Assembly (NCBI RefSeq): GCF_013041615.1
Contig: NZ_JABEPQ010000004.1
Span: 248,001-312,000 of the forward strand
Length of the DNA stretch: 64,000 bases
DNA from: Knoellia koreensis
GTDB lineage: Bacteria > Actinomycetota > Actinomycetes > Actinomycetales > Dermatophilaceae
Direction of reading: 5' to 3'
Positions 54,408-64,000 of the stretch are shown piece by piece (position 1 is the stretch's first letter; every line of letters starts with the position of its first letter). Under the pieces are notes generated by a model that was given only the letters and a program-made list of their open reading frames with translations, ran no database searches and was not told the DNA's origin. A program made the translations under genes and the position numbers.

Positions 54408-56121
54408 CGTCACTTTCACCGACGCGCAGTTGGCGTTGATCCGGGCGGAGACAGCGACGTACGTAGAAGCCTGCCCTGGGGCTGGCAAGACCCAAGCCAT
54501 CGTCCAGCGATTCATCGATCGGCCCCTCACACACCCACGCAAGGGCATCGGATTGATCTCGTTTACGAACGCCGCCATAGACGAAGCCCGGGCTCGCTGT
54601 ACGACCGAGCCCGCGCTTAAGGAGGCGCCGAACTTCGTCGGAACCATCGACGGCTTCATCAACCGCTTCTTGGTCGGTCCCACCTTCCTTGCGCGCCGGG
54701 GCTTCGCTCCCCGGTTTCACGAGTCATGGTCCGCGGTCCCCCACAGCTTGGTCAAGGTGAGCGGAGTTCAGTTGAGCGCCAGCCTCGACTGGTTCGCCGT
54801 CCGCGATGGCGCCGCGCACCTCAGCCCAGAACGAGTGCCGATCGAACGCCGCAGGGCGGCCGCCAGTCTCCCGTCACCGGACCTGGCAAGGCTCGAGGGG
54901 GAGGCGATGAGGATCTGGAACCGGTTCGTCGAACGTGGAACGCTGAGTGCCTCGGCTGCCAGAGTCGCGATGCGGTCCTACCTCACCGACCCCAAGCGCC
55001 GAGAGAAGCTGGGAGCTTTGCTCTCGGACAGGTTCGTGGAAGTCATCGTCGACGAGGTCCAGGACTGCAGTGCGGACGACATCCTCGTTCTCGACTTCCT
55101 ACACGAGTTCGGCGTGACGATCATTGCCGTCGGTGACCCTGACCAGTCGATCTACGGGTTCAGATCCGATGCGCCGGCCGACATCACCACCTTCGTGAGC
55201 AAGCTCGCGGAAGGGGAGCGTCTCAACGGGAACTTTCGCTCGTCGCCGGCCATTTGTGCCGCCGTCGATAGCCTGCGTACGGGATCCGAACGGGACGATC
55301 CCATCGGCCGCCATGCCGAGGTCAAATCCCCTGTGGTCTTGCTGTCGTACAACCGCCGCCAGAGCCTTCCCCAGTTGATCGCCAGCGTCATCGAAGCGCA
55401 TGACATCTCCCGGAAAGACCTCATCGTGCTCGCTCACAGTGCTGATCACGCACGGGTCGCAGCCGGTGCGCCTGGTAGCGGATCAGACTCCACGAGCAAG
55501 CTCATTGTCTTGGCGCGAGCCCACCACCTGATCAGCGATCCCCATCGGTCCGGAGCAGAACGGGTCGCAGCCATGAGGTCGCTCGAGCGAACCATTCGGG
55601 AGCTCGGTGTCTCCGAAGTTGTCGAGCTGGACCATCCTGACTACCTCGATGCGTGCGGACTCTCCGAACGTACCTTCCGAGAGGGATGCCTCCGACTCGC
55701 CGCGGCTCTACCCCGGCCATTTGAGATGAAGCCGTCCGAGTTCCGGGCCGCTTTGGCAGCACTCACGGACTCTCATGCGCAACTGCGGTGGACGTCGCAG
55801 CCTCTCAGATCCCCGCCGGGCGATACCTGGCCAAGCCCGCCCGCGGTTCAACCGGAAGGTGCTACCTCGTTTGCACATTCAACGATCCACGGCCTCAAAG
55901 GGCGACAGTCGCCAGCAGTGGCCTTGGTCATCCCCGAGAGCCGAGCCGAGGGTGACGGTGTGCAGCAGTGGTGTGGGGGGCTGAGTGGGGAGGAACGACG
56001 CGTGCTGTACGTCGGGGCGTCGCGTGCCGAGCGGCTGTTGATCGTTGCAGCCCATGAGTCGACCTTTGACGCTGTGAAGGCGCGGCTGGAAGCCGACGGA
56101 GTTCCGACGGAAGTCCCGTGA
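54400..56121 (+). CDS. gajB: UvrD/Rep-like helicase, Gabija GajB-like
   Basis: A 573-residue superfamily 1A helicase. Motif I CPGAGKT is at residues 25-31, motif II IVDEVQDCS near 216, and motif III GDPDQSIYGFR near 246. FRSSPAIC follows, then motif V STIHGLKGRQSPAVALV near 495 and motif VI RVLYVGASRAERLL near 531. The overlap with the OLD-nuclease gene and the compact size fit GajB, which senses DNA ends and activates GajA. The ATG at 54400 lies within the last 8 bp of gajA. Confidence 0.82.
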   Translation: MPDVTFTDAQLALIRAETATYVEACPGAGKTQAIVQRFIDRPLTHPRKGIGLISFTNAAIDEARARCTTEPALKEAPNFVGTIDGFINRFLVGPTFLARRGFAPRFHESWSAVPHSLVKVSGVQLSASLDWFAVRDGAAHLSPERVPIERRRAAASLPSPDLARLEGEAMRIWNRFVERGTLSASAARVAMRSYLTDPKRREKLGALLSDRFVEVIVDEVQDCSADDILVLDFLHEFGVTIIAVGDPDQSIYGFRSDAPADITTFVSKLAEGERLNGNFRSSPAICAAVDSLRTGSERDDPIGRHAEVKSPVVLLSYNRRQSLPQLIASVIEAHDISRKDLIVLAHSADHARVAAGAPGSGSDSTSKLIVLARAHHLISDPHRSGAERVAAMRSLERTIRELGVSEVVELDHPDYLDACGLSERTFREGCLRLAAALPRPFEMKPSEFRAALAALTDSHAQLRWTSQPLRSPPGDTWPSPPAVQPEGATSFAHSTIHGLKGRQSPAVALVIPESRAEGDGVQQWCGGLSGEERRVLYVGASRAERLLIVAAHESTFDAVKARLEADGVPTEVP

Positions 56122-57322
56122 CGATCATGGCGATCTGATCGGGCTCTGAGGGGAGATCCCACGCCCACGCGCCTCGCTGCCCGCCGATACCTGCTCACGC
56201 TGCTGTCCCGCGAACGCTAGGTCGACGGTGGGACTCGCTGGCGGACGTTGACCCTGCCTCCGTGCCGGCCAGCCTGGTGTCGGGTGACCAGCCGTCGGGG
56301 CTGGCGCGACTGTGAGAAGGTCTAGGCAGTGAGGCGCCACCGGCTTGGTCGGCCATCGCCCTTAGGTCCCGCGTCGGTCAGGCTCGAGTCGTCTGCGGCC
56401 GCGGACACCCGCCTTTGGGCGCGGCGGCCAGATCATCCTCAACAAGCGCGCCCTCGTCGACGACATCGTCGACAGCCTCCTGACGCGCATCATCGGCGAG
56501 CGCAGGTCCGCCATCGTCATCGTCATCATGCTCAACCAAACTCGCCCCGTGCAGAGGGAAGGAAATCACCGACCTGTCTCACACGATCCTGACGCACAGG
56601 GCGCCGCCAACCATCGCGGCTTTCTCTGCAACCTCCGCTCCCGCCCTCTTGAGTTGCTGGCAGAGCTCAGCTCAGAGCGCAGAACTCAGGTGTTGGTGTA
56701 AGCGACCACCACCCTGAATACCGACAATCCGCTTGTTCCTGAACCGCAGAATGGATCGCTAACTCGACATCTACAACGACAAGACCACACGGCCTCTGGG
56801 GGCGCTTCGAGGGGGTCGTGCTCGCGGAGATGCCTTGAACGCTCAGCCGCTGTTTCTCGTGGACCTCGCGACCGCGCGCATGTATACCTGTCCCAAGGTG
56901 CTCGGCCTCGTCCTGCAACACCGGAACAGTCGCGATAACCGACGGCTCACTCAACACGTCGTGGATGAAGTCCTCCGCAGAGTCGACGCCCCGGTATCGA
57001 TGTCTCAGGCGACTGAACTCGTGGCCGAGACCATCAAGATCGCCGGCCATCGCAGCGACAAGGGACCTACGGCCGCCAAGACTGTGTCGGGCGCCGAGGC
57101 CGACGAACCTTACGGCCCTAACTGAACTCTGCCAAAGTCACCAGACGAAGAACTGGACTGCAACCGAAGTGGGAGGGACGTCAATCCGCCGCTTGAGCGG
57201 CCCAGATCACCCGACTGCGAACTCAAAGACGAGTTTCTGAACCCGCCTGAGATCAGTCCTCCGGTGTCGGCGCCCGCGGCTACATTGCCTACATTCGCGA
57301 AGATGGCGACGATAGGACAGAG
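56122..57322. other. Gene-poor gap between gajB and the small conserved protein
   Basis: 1.2 kb with only short, unconvincing frames. One plus-strand stretch (56429-56700) reads QIILNKRALVDDIVDSLL and has protein-like character but no start and no recognisable family, so it may be a decayed gene fragment. An antisense pair at 56667-57125 is equally undecided. Confidence 0.5.
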
Positions 57323-57520
57323 ATGACGCAGCACGTTGATGGCTCATGGTCTGGATGGGACGGCGACACCATCGTCCAGCTCACAGACGGATCTGTATGG
57401 CGTCAGGATGAGTATCACTACGAGTATCGGTACGCTTACCGACCCAAGGCGACGGTGTCGAACGGCAAGATGCTGGTGGAGGGCATGAGCCGCGCCATCC
57501 GGGTCCGCAGACTGGCATAG
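57323..57520 (+). CDS. Small conserved protein with GWDGDT...YAYRPK domain
   Basis: 65 residues: WSGWDGDTIVQLTDGSVWRQ, then a Tyr-rich YHYEYRYAYRPKATV segment, and VEGMSRAIRVRRL at the end. I recall this pattern as a conserved small beta-rich domain found alone or at the end of larger bacterial proteins, of unknown function. The ATG at 57323 has AGGACAGAG upstream. It stands alone between the Gabija pair and recC. Confidence 0.7.
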   Translation: MTQHVDGSWSGWDGDTIVQLTDGSVWRQDEYHYEYRYAYRPKATVSNGKMLVEGMSRAIRVRRLA

Positions 57521-57666
57521 GATCCGAACGGATTCGCTTCCCCTCGCTGTGAAGGCTTGGCGTCGCCCGCAGGAATCCGTTTCGATGGCGTGGCCGCGGA
57601 GCGGCCTTTGCCACACTGACACGGTCGGGGCAGACCGCATCTTCGGTATTTGTCTGTGCCGCCCCC

Positions 57667-57672
57667 TAGATT
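57667..57672 (+). promoter_or_regulatory. Possible -10 box of a leaderless recC transcript
   Basis: TAGATT lies six bases before the recC GTG and no ribosome-binding site is visible. This spacing is what leaderless actinobacterial promoters show. I see no convincing -35 box. Confidence 0.35.
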
Positions 57673-57678
57673 TGCGGT

Positions 57679-60600
57679 GTGCCGATCGTCGTCCACCGCC
57701 GCGACCGCCCGGAGGCCCTCGCCGATGGGCTCGCCGCGATGCTGCGCGAGAACCCCGGCGACGTCTTCGACCCTGAGTGGGTCGTCGTTCCGGCGCAAGG
57801 CGTCCAGCGCTGGCTGATCCAGCGGCTCTCGCACGTCCTTGGCGCTGGCGGCGGGGACGACGGGGTGTGCGCGGGACTCGACCTTCGCACCCCCGCGTCA
57901 CTGGTGAGCATGCTTCTCGGACGCGATCGCGATGACCCGTGGATTGCGGACCGTCTCGTATGGCCGACGCTCGCCGCGGTCGATGAATGCATGGGCGCGC
58001 ATGGGTTCGACGCGTTGACTCGGCATCTCGGCGGTGGTCCCCGGGCGGGCGATCCCCAGCTCGAGTGGCTCCGCCAGGCTCGGCAAACGCGGCGGTATGC
58101 CGTGGCACGACGTCTTGCTGGGCTTTTCTCCGCGTACGCGTGGCAGCGCCCGAGCATGCTAGCCGACTGGGAGGACGGCGGCGCGGGTGATGGGTGCGGG
58201 GGGACGATCGACCCCGACCTGGCCTGGCAGCCGGAGCTATGGCGGCGTGTCCTAGCCCAAGCCGCCCGCCGGACCGGAGCCACCGAGTCGCCATCGGCGC
58301 GTCACGCCCGAGTTGTCAACGAACTGCGCAATGGCAGTGTGCAGTTCCCCGTACCCGGACGCATCAGCCTATTCGGGCACACGCAGCTTCCGGCGTCCGA
58401 GATCGAGCTGCTCGCCGCGCTCGGCGTCTCCCGCGAGGTCCACCTCTGGCTGCCCCATCCCTCCCCTGCCCTGTGGGAATCCGTGGCAGAGCACATCGCG
58501 GACGCTCACACCTTGCCCGGCCGCAGAGCGCGCGCCAACGACGACAGTGCAACCTACGCACAGCACCCACTTCTGGCGACCCTCGGCCGCGATATCCGCG
58601 AGCTCGAGCAAGGCCTGTTGGCGGCCGGCACGACAGTGGCGGACGTTTTGCTATCCCCCAACAGCGCGGACAACCCCTCGACACGCCTTGCCCTCCTTCA
58701 GGCAGACATCCGCGCCAACCGCGCCCCCGACCCGGCCCGCCCACTCGCTGCCGGCGACCTGTCAGTGCAGGTCCACTCCTGCCACGGGCTCTCCCACCAG
58801 GTCGAGGTCCTGCGCGAAGTGCTGACCCAACTTTTCCAGGACGACCCGACCCTCGAGCCGCGCGACGTCCTGGTCCTGTGCCCGGACGTAGAGCAGTTCG
58901 CGCCGCTCGTGCGCGCGGCATTCGGAAGCACCCTCTCGGCCCCTGCGGGCACCGCGCGCCACCCCGGCCACGGCCTGCGTGTCCAGCTTGCCGACCGGGA
59001 ACTCGCCGCGACGAACCCGCTCGTCGAGCTCGCCCAGATCGTCGTCGGCCTCGTCGCCGGACGGGTCACCGCATCAGAGGTGCTGGGTCTCGCAGCGCAC
59101 GAGGCGGTCGCCCGCCGCTTCGGGTTCGACGAGGACGACCTGGCAACGCTCGGCCACTGGGTCGCCGAGTCCGGCGCCCGCTGGGGCCTTGATGCCGCCC
59201 ACCGGGGCGAGTACGGCCTGCGCGACCTCGCGGACAACACGTGGGCGAACGCGTTGGACCGGCTCGCGCTCGGCGTCGCCGTGGCTGCCGACTCAGACGC
59301 GGACGCCGCCGCGAACGCCCCCGTCGACGACATAGGCAGCAACGACATCGGCCGCGTCGGGCGCTTCCTCGAGCTCTTGGACCTGGTACGTGCCGCTGCC
59401 GAACACGTCCGCCAGCCTTCCCTACAGGAGGGCACGCTCGGCCGGCTCAGCGCTGGCGAGTGGACCGACTGGCTCCGGGAGACGGTCACCTCCCTGGGTG
59501 AGGTCGCACGGGAAGACCGCTGGCAGCGCGCGCAGTTCCTGTCCGAGCTCGCGACGATAGCCGCGGGAGGCGAGGGTCTGCCGCTACGCATCAACGACAT
59601 CGTGGTCCTGCTCGGGCAGCGTTGGGGAGCCCGGCCGACCCGGGCCAACTTCCGCACTGGCGCGATGACGGTCTGCACGATGGTTCCGATGCGAACCATC
59701 CCGCACCGGGTCGTCGCCATCCTCGGCCTCGACGACGGCGCGTTCCCCCGCTCGCCGGTCGTCGACGGCGACGACGTTCTGGCCCGTCGGGCCCTGGTCG
59801 GTCAGCGCGACCCCCGCAGCGAGGACCGGCAGCTGCTCCTCGACGCGCTCATGTCAGCCTCCGACCACTTCGTGGCCCTCTACGCCGGGCACGACGAGCA
59901 CACGGGGGCACGGCGGCCCCCGGCCGTCCCGCTCCAAGAGCTCATCTCCGCAGCCAACCGGACCGGCCAGGCACCCGCGACGTCGGCCGACGCCAACGGG
60001 GTCGTCCGCGCTCATCCCCTCCAAGCCTTCGACGCACGCAACTTCGGACCCCAGCCCCCGATCCCTGGCGGCTCCTTCGACCGGGCCGCCCTCGAAGGGG
60101 CAGTCGCGTTGGGCGCGCACCGGCGCAGCGGGGACACGACCCGGCCGCTCATGGTCTCTGAGCCCCTCCCCGTCCAGCCAGTCAGCGCGCTCACCCTCGA
60201 CGAGCTGACCCGGTTCTACGAGAACCCCGCCAGAGAGTTCTGCCGCCAACGGCTCGGCATCGCCGTCCCGCGCGAGGACGACGAACCGACAGACCACATC
60301 CCGATCGGCCTCGACGGGCTGGAGACGTGGCAGATCGGTGACCGAGTCCTGCGAGCGGTCCTCGACGGCGGCGACCCCACAACTGCCCTAGAGCGCGAGC
60401 AGCTGGCCGGGACTCTACCACCGGTCGCGCTCGGCGGGAGGCTCCGGCAGGAGATCGCTGGCACGGTCGCTGCCATCGCGCGCGGCGTCGACACCGGGGC
60501 TCGGCGCTCCGTCGAGGTTCGGATCGACCTGCCCTCCGGCCTCCGCGTCACCGGTGTCGTGAGCGGCGTCGAGGACCATCGACTCACCCTGACGACCTAC

Positions 60601-61053
60601 TCGACCATCTCCGCCAAGCACGAGATCGTTGCCTGGGTGCGCCTGCTCGCGCTCGCCGTCGCCGAACCCCAGATCCACTGGGTTGCTGAGCTCACCGGCA
60701 AGCGAGGTAAGACGCAGCTCACTGCTCCCCTGGCCGAGCAGGCCACCACCCTGCTCGAAGGGCTCGTGGACGTTCGCACGCGAGGTATGCGCTACCCCCT
60801 TGGGCTACCGCCGAAGACGGCCCGAGCCTTCGCGGTGCAGGCAGTTCGCGGAGACAGCCCGGCTATTCAGCAGTCGGCGTTTCGGGCCGCCAACTCCGAG
60901 TGGGCAGGACGCTTCCCCGAACGCGACGACCGCTGGTGGGCCGTCGTCCTGGGGCCTGAAGCCCCGCTCGAGCGTCTGAATCACTTGGGCACACTCAGCT
61001 TCTGGGCGCCGCGTGTTTGGGGTCCGCTCCTGCAAGCAAGGGGCCGCTCATGA
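57679..61053 (+). CDS. recC: Exodeoxyribonuclease V gamma subunit RecC
   Basis: 1124 residues. The N-terminus (VVVPAQGVQRWLIQRLSH) and the stretch ISLFGHTQLPASEIELLAAL are typical of RecC; HSCHGLSHQVEVLREVLTQL and VLVLCPDVEQFAPLV follow. The C-terminal half includes MVPMRTIPHRVVAILGLDDG and DRQLLLDALMSA. RecC recognises Chi and holds RecB and RecD on double-strand ends. The length matches the family. The GTG at 57679 may be leaderless. Its stop overlaps the recB start by 4 bp. Confidence 0.95.
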   Translation: MPIVVHRRDRPEALADGLAAMLRENPGDVFDPEWVVVPAQGVQRWLIQRLSHVLGAGGGDDGVCAGLDLRTPASLVSMLLGRDRDDPWIADRLVWPTLAAVDECMGAHGFDALTRHLGGGPRAGDPQLEWLRQARQTRRYAVARRLAGLFSAYAWQRPSMLADWEDGGAGDGCGGTIDPDLAWQPELWRRVLAQAARRTGATESPSARHARVVNELRNGSVQFPVPGRISLFGHTQLPASEIELLAALGVSREVHLWLPHPSPALWESVAEHIADAHTLPGRRARANDDSATYAQHPLLATLGRDIRELEQGLLAAGTTVADVLLSPNSADNPSTRLALLQADIRANRAPDPARPLAAGDLSVQVHSCHGLSHQVEVLREVLTQLFQDDPTLEPRDVLVLCPDVEQFAPLVRAAFGSTLSAPAGTARHPGHGLRVQLADRELAATNPLVELAQIVVGLVAGRVTASEVLGLAAHEAVARRFGFDEDDLATLGHWVAESGARWGLDAAHRGEYGLRDLADNTWANALDRLALGVAVAADSDADAAANAPVDDIGSNDIGRVGRFLELLDLVRAAAEHVRQPSLQEGTLGRLSAGEWTDWLRETVTSLGEVAREDRWQRAQFLSELATIAAGGEGLPLRINDIVVLLGQRWGARPTRANFRTGAMTVCTMVPMRTIPHRVVAILGLDDGAFPRSPVVDGDDVLARRALVGQRDPRSEDRQLLLDALMSASDHFVALYAGHDEHTGARRPPAVPLQELISAANRTGQAPATSADANGVVRAHPLQAFDARNFGPQPPIPGGSFDRAALEGAVALGAHRRSGDTTRPLMVSEPLPVQPVSALTLDELTRFYENPAREFCRQRLGIAVPREDDEPTDHIPIGLDGLETWQIGDRVLRAVLDGGDPTTALEREQLAGTLPPVALGGRLRQEIAGTVAAIARGVDTGARRSVEVRIDLPSGLRVTGVVSGVEDHRLTLTTYSTISAKHEIVAWVRLLALAVAEPQIHWVAELTGKRGKTQLTAPLAEQATTLLEGLVDVRTRGMRYPLGLPPKTARAFAVQAVRGDSPAIQQSAFRAANSEWAGRFPERDDRWWAVVLGPEAPLERLNHLGTLSFWAPRVWGPLLQARGRS

Positions 61054-64000
61054 GCGCAGCACTTCGGCCATTCGACATCTGCGGACCGCTACCGAACGGG
61101 ACGACGCTCGTCGAGGCGAGCGCTGGAACGGGCAAGACATGGACCCTCGCTGCGCTCGTGACCCGATACGTCGCCGACGAGGCTGTCCCGCTGGAGCAGC
61201 TGCTTGTCGTCACCTTCTCCCGGCTGGCGAGCCAAGAGCTGCGCGAACGGGTCCGGCAGCACCTTGAGGGGACCGTCGAACGGCTCGAAGCCCCGCCACG
61301 CCGGGATGACGACGAGCTCGTCCGGCATCTGCGTCGCGGCCCCGATGTCGACGTCGTATCGCGCGTCAGCCGCCTGCGGGCGGCACTAGCCGACTTCGAC
61401 TCGGCAACGATCGCCACCATCCACCAGTTCTGCCACCTCGTCCTTCGCGGCCTCGGCGTCGCCGGCGACTCCGACCCGCACGCGACGCTCGTTGAGGACA
61501 TGACCGAGCTGCGCCGTGATGTCGTCGACGACCTCTTCCTTGCCCGCGCCGCCCGCGGAGGCAATGCGCCCGACTACGCGACGAGCAGCTCCGATGCCCG
61601 GATAGCGCTGGACCAGGCCCGCGCGCCACTCCGGCCACAGGACGCGTCCCCACTAGTCGCGGCGCGGCAGGACTTCATGCGTGACGTGCGCGTCGAGTTC
61701 GCCCGGCGCAAACGTCGAGCGGCCTTCCTGGGCTACGACGACCTTCTCGCCGAGCTCGCCGACGCGCTCGAGGACGAGGACGGCCCCGCGCGGGTTCGCA
61801 TGCGGCAGCGGTGGTCCGTCGTGCTCGTCGACGAGTTCCAGGACACTGACCCGGTCCAGTGGGACGTCTTCTCCCGGGCGTTCGCAACGCCCGGCAAGAC
61901 CCTCGTTCTCATCGGTGACCCGAAGCAGGCCATCTACGGCTTCCGCGGCGGCGACATCCACACCTACCTCGCGGCCGCGCAGACTGCGACGACCGCATGC
62001 AGCCTGCCGACCAATCGGCGCTCCGACCCCGCCCTCGTCGACGCCCTGCAGGTGCTCACCTGCGGCGCCGAGCTGTCGCCGGAAATTGAGGTCCACCCGA
62101 TCCGGGCGGCCCTGACCGGGCGGCGCCTGACCGGTGCCCCGGACAACAGCCCGGTCCGGTTGCGATTCGTTCGCGGCGAGGACCGCATTGTGATGCCGGA
62201 AGCTCGGCCCCTCATCGCCGCTGATGCGGCATCGGACATCGTCGCCCTGCTCGATTCAGGTGCCGAGTTCGACGGGCGTCCACTCGTTGCCCGCGACGTC
62301 GCTGTGCTCGCCAAGACGAACATGGACCTGCAAGCCGTTCGCGCCGCCCTGCGCGAGCGCGGGGTGCCGTCGGTCCTCGTGACGAACGAGTCCGTCCTGC
62401 GCAGTGAGGCCGCGACGTGGTGGCTCGTCCTGCTGACCGCCCTCGAGCAGCCGCACCGGCCCGAACGCGTCCGAGCCGCATGCCTGACGCCCCTCATCGG
62501 CTGGTCGGTCCCGCACCTCGACGGGCTCGGGGACGCCGCGACCGACCAAGCCGTCGAAGGGGCCCGCGCGCTCCTGACGGCGTTCCACCGCGGCGGGCTG
62601 CCGGGAGTCCTCGACGTCCTGCGGAGCGACGGGCTCAGTGCCCGGATCCTCGGGCGCGTCGGCGGTGAGCGCGACCTCACCGACATCGAACACTGCGCGC
62701 AGGTTCTGCAAGAGCAGGTGAGCGCCGGCCGCCCGAGCCTGACCGCGCTCGTGACCTGGCTGCTGCGCCAAACGACCGAGGAGTCGGATGGCGGGTCGGG
62801 CACCCGTGTCATTCGTCTGGACTCCGACGCCCACGCGGTCACCCTGTCGACGATTCACGCGAGCAAAGGCCTGCAGTATCCAATCGTCTACACGCCCTTC
62901 CTCTTCAGCAACTTCACAGGGTCGAGGACCCGGTCGTCGTCCACCAAGGAGGCGAGCGGGTCATCGCGTTCTCCGAGGACCGCGGCGCCCGGGCGGCGGC
63001 CCGCCTCGAGGTCCAGGACGAGGACCTGCGCCTGGCCTACGTCGCGATGACGCGCGCCCAGTCCCAACTCGTCCTCTGGTGGGCGGCCACGGCGAACACC
63101 CCCGACAGTGGGCTGCACCGGCTCCTGTTCGGCCGTGCACCGAACCTGGACGCGCTGGCCTCCTACCTGGCCGCTCCGCCAGCGCAGCGGCCAGTGGCCG
63201 CGCTCGCCCGCGCGGACAGGGAGCCGCGCGGCCCGGCGGCAGAGGCGATGCTCACAGCGTGGGCTGACGCCGGCGCCTTCAGCCTCGCAGCTGTCCCGGA
63301 CGAGATCCCCTTGGTGCAGGCGCACCCGCCCCAGGAGCAGGCCGAAGCCCTCACCGCACGAGACTTCACCCGCACCATCGACCGGAACTGGCGACGCACC
63401 TCCTACAGCGCACTCGCAGCTGCTGGCGAGGCGAATCCCGCCGCCGGCGTCCGCTCTTCCGGCGACACCGAACCGGAATCCGACACGGTCGGCAACAGCG
63501 ACGAGCAGGAAGTCGTCGTCGCCGACCTCGCAGGTACCGGAATCCGCTCGCCGATGGCCGGCCTGCCCGTAGGTGCGACCTTCGGCTCGCTCGTCCACGC
63601 CGTTCTCGAGACGGCCGACCTGCAGGCCGAAGACCTGCGCGCCGAGCTTCTCGAACGCATCAGCGACGAACGCGTCCGATGGCCGGTCGACCTCGACACC
63701 GACGAGCTTGCCGCAGCCCTCGAGTTGGTCTGCGCGACCCCGCTCGGGACAATCGCCGACGACGTCTCACTGCGTGATCTCGCCCCCAGCGACCGGCTCG
63801 CCGAGATGGACTTCGAGCTGCCGCTAGGGGGTGGGGACCTGCCCGGGACGGGCTCCCTACTGCGCGAGCTCGGCGCCCTTATGTGTCGCCACCTCCCAGC
63901 CGAGGACCCGCTCCTGCCCTACGCGGAAAAGCTCGAGACGCCCGACTTCGGCAACCAGGTGCTCCGCGGCTACCTCACCGGGTCCGTCGACCTGCTCTTC
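61050..64000 (+). pseudogene. recB: Exodeoxyribonuclease V beta subunit RecB, one-base frameshift, runs off right edge
   Basis: Helicase motif I ASAGTGKT is at residues 23-30, motif II LVDEFQDTDPVQW near 260, motif III GDPKQAIYGFRGGD near 288 and motif V STIHASKGLQYPIVY near 600. After YTPFLFSN the first frame degenerates and stops at 63050. The sequence continues in the frame beginning at 62921 with VEDPVVVHQGGERVIAFSED, motif VI LRLAYVAMTRAQSQL and the nuclease motif GYLTGSVDLLF at the window edge. One missing G in the run at 62919-62921 explains it. Either the gene is mutated or the assembly has an error. The ATG at 61050 overlaps recC. Confidence 0.88.

Noticed and set aside
17940-57000. 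Prophage
   Set aside because: No capsid, terminase, tail, lysis or integrase genes are seen. The acquired features are catabolic and defence genes.
56667-57125. Antisense pair of open frames (minus 56667-57050, plus 56835-57125) as genes
   Set aside because: Neither has a ribosome-binding site or recognisable domain. They overlap each other, and the plus one starts with TTG.

Overview
The window is high-GC DNA, roughly 70 % by eye, with many GTG starts, tightly overlapping genes and 4-bp start/stop overlaps. It reads as an actinobacterial chromosome. The run ppa / dacB / zincin-like protease / tilS / hpt has the gene order known from Mycobacterium tuberculosis (Rv3628 to Rv3624c). There is also a four-gene conservon (cvnABCD) and a decayed F420-dependent oxidoreductase gene. 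I would guess the Intrasporangiaceae or a near relative, but nothing in the window proves the family.

Layout. 1-17.9 kb looks like core chromosome. It holds a monooxygenase/SDR pair, hpt-tilS-protease-dacB, ppa, an NlpC/P60 cell-wall hydrolase, an MFS transporter with an SRPBCC protein, an alpha/beta hydrolase, the conservon, and a TetR/NAD(P)-reductase divergon with a 23-bp operator. At 17.9 kb only the 3' end of a tRNA-Thr gene remains, still followed by its terminator. Next to it is a truncated IS30-type transposase, so this looks like an old integration boundary. 19.1-39.8 kb is a large catabolic region. A leftward arm holds a GntR regulator, an aldolase-family enzyme, an SDR, a dipeptide-type ABC transporter, two 2-hydroxyacid dehydrogenases, an FAH-family enzyme, a D-serine-dehydratase-like PLP enzyme, RidA, a D-aminoacylase-like amidohydrolase and a TIM-barrel-like unknown. 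A rightward arm holds an epimerase-like dehydrogenase, two amidohydrolase-2 proteins (one lacking its metal ligands), an enolase-superfamily protein, a creatininase-family protein and a second, paralogous GntR. Together the genes suggest uptake, deacylation or ring opening, and oxidation of an acylated D-amino-acid or sugar-acid-like compound. The substrate cannot be read from sequence.

39.8-41.7 kb encodes a polytopic GT-C-like membrane protein, followed by the F420-oxidoreductase pseudogene. 42.1-51.1 kb is a second catabolic cluster: aldehyde dehydrogenase, a ribose-type ABC transporter, an iron-type alcohol dehydrogenase, an M20 amidohydrolase and a regulator. A nearly identical 13-bp element sits before both the regulator and the operon. 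51.1-64 kb is a defence and DNA-repair stretch. It holds a Gabija-like pair (OLD/TOPRIM nuclease GajA plus UvrD-like helicase GajB) flanked by 1.2-kb gene-poor gaps, a small conserved protein, then recC and recB. recB carries an apparent one-base frameshift and runs off the right edge.

The octamer CGGCATAC (or its complement) occurs 28 times by manual scan. Its density is about 1 per kb in 1-17.9 kb, about 0.3 per kb in the first catabolic region and about 0.1 per kb right of 41.7 kb. This independently supports the split into resident and acquired DNA.
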